Positions 60,001-64,000 of a stretch of DNA of 64,000 nucleotides are shown in pieces. A program made the position numbers and the translations under genes. Positions within the stretch are counted from its first letter, which is position 1. Every line of letters starts with the position of its first letter. Under the pieces are notes generated by a model. It saw nothing but the letters and a program-made list of their open reading frames with translations. It was not told where the DNA came from and did not search any database. Origin of the DNA: Sarcomyxa edulis (Eukaryota; Basidiomycota; Agaricomycetes; Agaricales; Mycenaceae); contig QUOL01000019.1 of assembly GCA_009761415.1 (NCBI GenBank), forward strand, positions 186,001 through 250,000, given 5' to 3'.

Positions 60001-61617
60001 TTCCCCACTCACCCACCTCTCTTACCTCTTCCGTCATCTTATCCCACCCACCCCCTACTTCACTCACACTTCCCTTTTCCATAAATTGTATATCACCCTT
60101 CCCAGCCCACGCGCAATGCTCTCAGACTTCGGAACCTCCCGCGACACCCTCCACTCCTCCTCCCTTACAACCACACCACGATCCGGGAACACCGGTACAT
60201 TGGAATACACCGCTCCTGAATCCCTTCCTTCTCCGGGTACAGGTACAGGTCGTCTCCCCACTCCAAACACAGCTCGTCTCCAAGAAGTCAATCCGAAGGG
60301 CCGCCTCCGAGAAGTCGACTCGAAAGCCGACATGTGGAGTCTAGGTATGATACTTCATAAACTGCTTTTTTTCAGGTTGCCGTATCGATACGCATCGGGT
60401 GGGGACGAAACGAGCGAACCTCAGGATGGGGCAGGGAGGTTGGATAAGTTGGAGAAGGAGGTGTTGGAGTATCCTGGGTGAGTAAATCATCGTATACCAT
60501 ACCCCATCTTTTGTTGGGTGGCACCCTGCCTCTGCCTCTGCCTCTGACTCTGACTCCGATTTTTTTTATTACTCCCTCTCTCGATCGATAGCTTCAAATC
60601 AACACCATCCCTAATCACATCCTTCGAATCCCGTCGTCTCCCCCGTGCATACCTCGTCCTGCTCGAAAGTCTCCTGAACGTGAACCCAGGAAGTCGGCCG
60701 TCGTGTGAGAGGGTGGGGGGTGCTATTCGGGAGGGTAGGGTGAGTTGGGTTTTTGATTTTTTGTGTTTTTCGTTATTCGATGTTTGTGCCACTCGATGTT
60801 CTATGTTTTATGGCACTCGATGTTTTGTGCTACTCGATGTTTTATGGCACTCGATGTTTTGGTTTTGTTTCTGTTTTTGGCTCATTGGGCAACGTATACT
60901 TTTCTCATGCTAATTGCGCCTTTGTATCTGTGGTGACACAGCTCGACCCTCTTCGTCTAGAGACGGATCCAGGAACGGCAGGCGCGGTGACCACTTTGAT
61001 TCCGTTGACGCGTCAACGCTCGAATCCTGATAGCAGTAGTACTACTATCGGGAATCCCCCGCACACACAGCGCGACACCGAGAACACGGACACGAGTGAT
61101 TGTCGAACAGGAACTCCTGTTCCCAGAGACAAAGATTCGGATTCGGGGACAGCCGTCCCTCAATCCAAGGAACCGGACGCGTTTTCATCTTCGAGTATAC
61201 ATCCTCATCCCGAAGACTCGGACGGAGACGGAGCCATGAACACACTGGGATGGACAGTCGACGTAGCAAATACCAATACTAACACTAATGATCTCAGACG
61301 GATACCGAGACTAAGACTCCTCTGGATCAGGCTGATCAAGTCGGTTATTCTCATCGCGAAAGTGTGTATCTTCCCTTATGTATGGACCATGTCTGGTACT
61401 CACTCACACCGCATGCATGTAGGTCTGGAATATATTATCCCTATGTCCCGGTCCCCAAGCCCACCAAAGCCCTACCATACTACTACAATCATTCCTACTA
61501 GCCGCAGCCCTACTCGACACATTATTCGACGGACTCTGGATTTTCTCGATGGTGCTTGGGTTGTTGCATGTCTTGGTGGTAAGGGTTGGATGTAGTGGTG
61601 GTCGATGTTGCGGGTGA
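57089..61617 (+). CDS. IKS1: IKS1-like serine/threonine protein kinase
   Basis: ATG 57089 gives MPADDPPIPRPSP. Early motifs QPILHHSNQVVLYNPTSHAL and a zinc-like CPYCHRPF segment are typical of fungal Iks kinases, as is ASNYFQLL. After a Ser/Pro-rich linker the kinase domain starts near residue 250 with YFSAFFQEESRLGMGASGTV and GHFAVKKIAVGESH (the lysine of VAIK). Exons then give LLERLHHPNIITYHHAWLET, VLMQWAEGGSLDDFID, HNKSILHLDLKPGNVLLTWD, MLSDFGTSRD and GTLEYTAPES. HLD replaces the HRD of most kinases, with the catalytic Asp kept. The C-terminus has a hydrophobic tail: after intron 61362-61423 it reads VWNILSLCPGPQAHQ and LLQSFLLAAALLDTLFDGLW, then VLGLLHVLVVRVGCS. The stop is TGA at 61615-61617. 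Introns are long and low-complexity. Iks1 in yeast is a poorly understood kinase implicated in stress responses. Confidence 0.88.
57966..58141 (+). repeat. G-rich minisatellite in kinase intron 1
   Basis: GTGGTGTGGGTGGTGTGG-like units fill the first intron between LDGNYLG and HFAVKK. Many GG and GGG tracts, spaced by T or TGT, could form G-quadruplexes in the RNA or the plus strand. The repeat makes false open frames in all three plus phases. Confidence 0.8.
59644..59668 (+). repeat. T17-G8 homopolymer pair in a kinase intron
   Basis: A run of 17 T followed by 8 G lies in the intron after VVEGLAFL. It lies downstream of an imperfect repeat (GGACTCGGAATCAAC) in the preceding exon that encodes GLGINGLGING. 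Confidence 0.8.
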
Positions 61618-62425
61618 CCGGGACTGATGGTTACTTACTTACTTTGGCTGGTGGTGGGAATGATAAAGGAAAAGCTATGCCTATGCTATCTGATTTTGTA
61701 TTTGCTTTGCTTTGCTTTGCAATGGGATGGGATATACTTACTTCTCGGGGTCAGTACAGATTGTCGACACCACGAATTAGGACTGAGGACGTTCGACGAA
61801 GCGACCCCTCTGAGAAAGCCACTTGAGAAAGGCTTCTGTGTGGACTCGCTAGAGTATACGTACTGGATCGGTCTTTCATCTCAGTCTGTACAAAGTCTGT
61901 AGTGACTATAGTAAGAAGACGGTTTATTTAGGGTGGATATTTGGTCAAGCCGGAGATAACTCCTGAGGACATAGACGTGGAATCGAGGGCGTTGAAAGTT
62001 GGTTGAGGACATGTATAAGCTCTGATGAAATGGATTGCGTCCCGAGATGATCTTATTCAACGTGGGAAACCTCTTGAGCGTGATGAAATGCGCGCACACC
62101 ACGTGAGGGTGTCACAAAAGCGACGCGTCTCGGTCTCGTGATCGAGTAAGACAGAGAAGCATAATGACTCTAAAATGTAATTGACATTTGACACTTATAT
62201 ATACACCGTGACAGCTCAAGCCCATGCGTGAGTCTCATATCCCGGGCATATAGGTATAGATAATTCGTCAGTTAGTGCGATACTTAGATGTAAGGATCGG
62301 AGTTTCAGCGGAGTTTCAAAACTTTTTCATCACGCTCGGGTTCGACGCGTCTTCTACCAATCATCCACATCCCTTCCGACCACACTACTCCAACTAACGT
62401 GTGCTGCTCTTGCTCTAGGAAAGAA
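61618..62425. other. Intergenic region
   Basis: It lies between the IKS1-like gene and the next plus-strand kinase-like gene and should hold the terminator of one and promoter of the other. No other feature is visible. Confidence 0.5.
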
Positions 62426-63474
62426 ATGTTGTCTCTCACTATCAAATCCAAAATTGGGCTCGACAACTATTACGGTCGTAACGCCAAAAACAAACCTCCT
62501 GCGTTCGTTTTCGATGCTCTTCCCGAATACCTTACCGACAACTTGGACTTCTCCTCTACCACCAAATTAATCTTCGATAAATCCAAGAAAATCTACACTG
62601 GGAACCGTACGACTGTTTTCCGCGGTGAACTCTCGGCAGAAGATGGTTCTATGGAGCCTTTAGATGTTGTCATCAAGACAGATATCTTCAAGCCTCACTC
62701 GAAGAGCCTGATCAACGAGGCCAAGTTCTATACGACGAAACTGAACGACCTACAGGGATTGGTTATCCCCCTTTACTATGGAATCTACCGAGCCGAAGTC
62801 TGTGGCGAGGACGTCACTTGCCTTGTTCTACAGTACTGTGGTGAACCGATAGAAGAAATGTTGCTTGATTTGGATGAGAAGTTCAAGTATGTCTGCATCA
62901 TTTGATCTACGCTTATATGTTCTCTTGACGTTCTCTCATAGAGTCCAGCTCATGAAGAGACTTGACTATATGCATCGCTTCGGTGTGGCTCATGGTGACT
63001 TCCACGAACTCAACGTCCTTGATCACAACGGCGTCCCTTTCATCGTGGATTTCGAGGACGCCGTGGACCACAAATGCCGCCGTGCTCTGAAAATGAACTG
63101 GGGAGAATTGTGGCCTCTTCGAAGTTTGTTCAAGTGCAACGAATTATATGATGTTGCGCGTGAAATAGGCGTTTGGCAGGAAAGTAAGTCATGTCCTGCG
63201 TCCTTTTCAGGGCCCCCCTTCTGATTATTATTCTTCCATAGACACTCTGTACTTTTATACCACCCTTGTTCTGGTGCGCACGATCAAATCGGCGAAGCAA
63301 CTCGCAGAGATGGCTCCCGCCCGTTTCAGAGCTACAGAAGCAGATCGTCGGGAGGTTTTGGAAGAGGCCCACCGAGTGATCAAGTCGCTATCGCAGAATC
63401 GTGCCTTCAAGCCTGATGATCAGGCTCTCGATCCATCAGCATTTCCTCCATCCCCACTATCTTCCAGTCCATGA
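62426..63474 (+). CDS. Fungal protein-kinase-like protein
   Basis: ATG 62426 (MLSLTIKSKIGLDNYYG) is the first in a frame that is open upstream to 62399. Three exons are joined at GTATGT..ATAG (62887-62941) and GTAAGT..CATAG. The N-lobe gives TGNRTTVFRGELSAEDG, PLDVVIKTDIF and SLINEAKFYTTKL, with Lys in VVIK and Glu in the helix. The hinge has LVLQYCGEPIEEML. The C-lobe has MHRFGVAHGDFHELNVLDHN (H-G-D-x-H-x-x-N) and PFIVDFEDA in place of DFG. The pattern belongs to atypical fungal kinase-like proteins close to FunK1 and aminoglycoside-phosphotransferase-like folds. The catalytic Asp and Asn are present, but DFG is DFE, so activity is uncertain. The C-terminal tail is Ser/Pro-rich (PSAFPPSPLSSSP). 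Confidence 0.75.
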
Positions 63475-64000
63475 TTTCGTGCGAATGGACAGATGAGTAG
63501 TTCTCGGACTGTGTTTTTTCGTCATCATATCATCCAATTCCTCTCGTCTGTCATTTCTGGCTCCCGGTTTTGTCTCTTACTAATTAGTTTTGGGAGCCAC
63601 AACGAACCTTCTGGTTGACGCAGGGACAAGACACCTGTCTACCAATGATTCGTTTCTCATACAATGCCATGTGGCCGATACGTGAGTCCGGCATACTGTG
63701 TACCAATATTCATCGCTGCGATCCTCTGCATGCTTTTGCTCGGGAAGATAATTGCATGCGTAAAGCTCAGACACGAGTCACACGACGGTGACCACTTTTC
63801 AAGACAAATCTAGCCAGATCTCGAAATCACGTCGTACATAGTACACTTGAAGATCTGTCATCCTTTTGCATCTGTTAGGTCTCTCTGCGCCAAGAACAGG
63901 AGTGTGTTGCATGTCGGCGACATGCCGCCCATTGAGAAACTTCAAATCTTGAATGGAATGGCATGATATTGCTAGCTTGTACTTACCATACCATATCTGA
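63475..64000. other. 3' flank of the kinase-like gene
   Basis: No open frame with recognisable content. It includes AT-rich sequence near 63515-63590 suitable for a 3' end. Confidence 0.5.

Overview
This window is nuclear DNA of a filamentous basidiomycete, most likely a mushroom-forming Agaricomycete. Genes carry many short introns of about 50-65 nt with GTRNGY donors and YAG acceptors, and several gene families are ones I know mainly from Agaricomycetes: DUF6533 membrane proteins, DUF7137, a multigene seven-helix membrane family, and FluG-type amidohydrolases. I recognise no rRNA, tRNA, CRISPR array or intact transposon. Exon joins were worked out by eye from splice signals and family motifs, so gene ends are firmer than internal exon edges.

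Layout, left half. 1-444 is the 3' end of an NFKBIL1-like gene. 445-4050 has no confident gene and ends in a polypurine tract. 4051-7898 (-) encodes a 1,167-residue low-complexity protein whose conserved C-terminus is spread over three short exons. 7899-14037 is gene-poor and contains a nested tandem repeat with a unit of about 1.35-1.43 kb. 14038-15192 (-) is an acidic nuclear-type protein with repeated sumoylation-like motifs. Next come a bestrophin-like anion channel (-), a SET/MYND methyltransferase (+), a DUF6533 membrane protein (+), fimbrin (-) and an amidase (-).

Middle. Three paralogous seven-helix membrane proteins lie on the minus strand: 29479-31005, 37982-39576 and 40141-41585. 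Between the first and second are a DUF7137 protein (+), a Ser/Pro-rich protein (+) and a His/Ser/Pro-rich protein (-). An ATG27-like receptor (-) and a PL26-type exo-rhamnogalacturonan lyase (+) follow, transcribed divergently from 364 bp that include a TATA box.

Right part. Three tandem minus-strand genes (48335-52890) encode single-pass surface proteins; the first two are a recent duplication of about 1.6 kb that includes the promoter. After them come a FluG-type amidohydrolase (-), an IKS1-like protein kinase (+) with very long simple-sequence introns, and a fungal kinase-like protein (+).

Most genes are housekeeping or membrane functions with no shared pathway. The parts most likely to be lineage-specific are the seven-helix cluster, the surface-protein array, the sumoylation-motif protein and the 9-12 kb repeat. 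I found no clear candidate for an undescribed multi-gene system.
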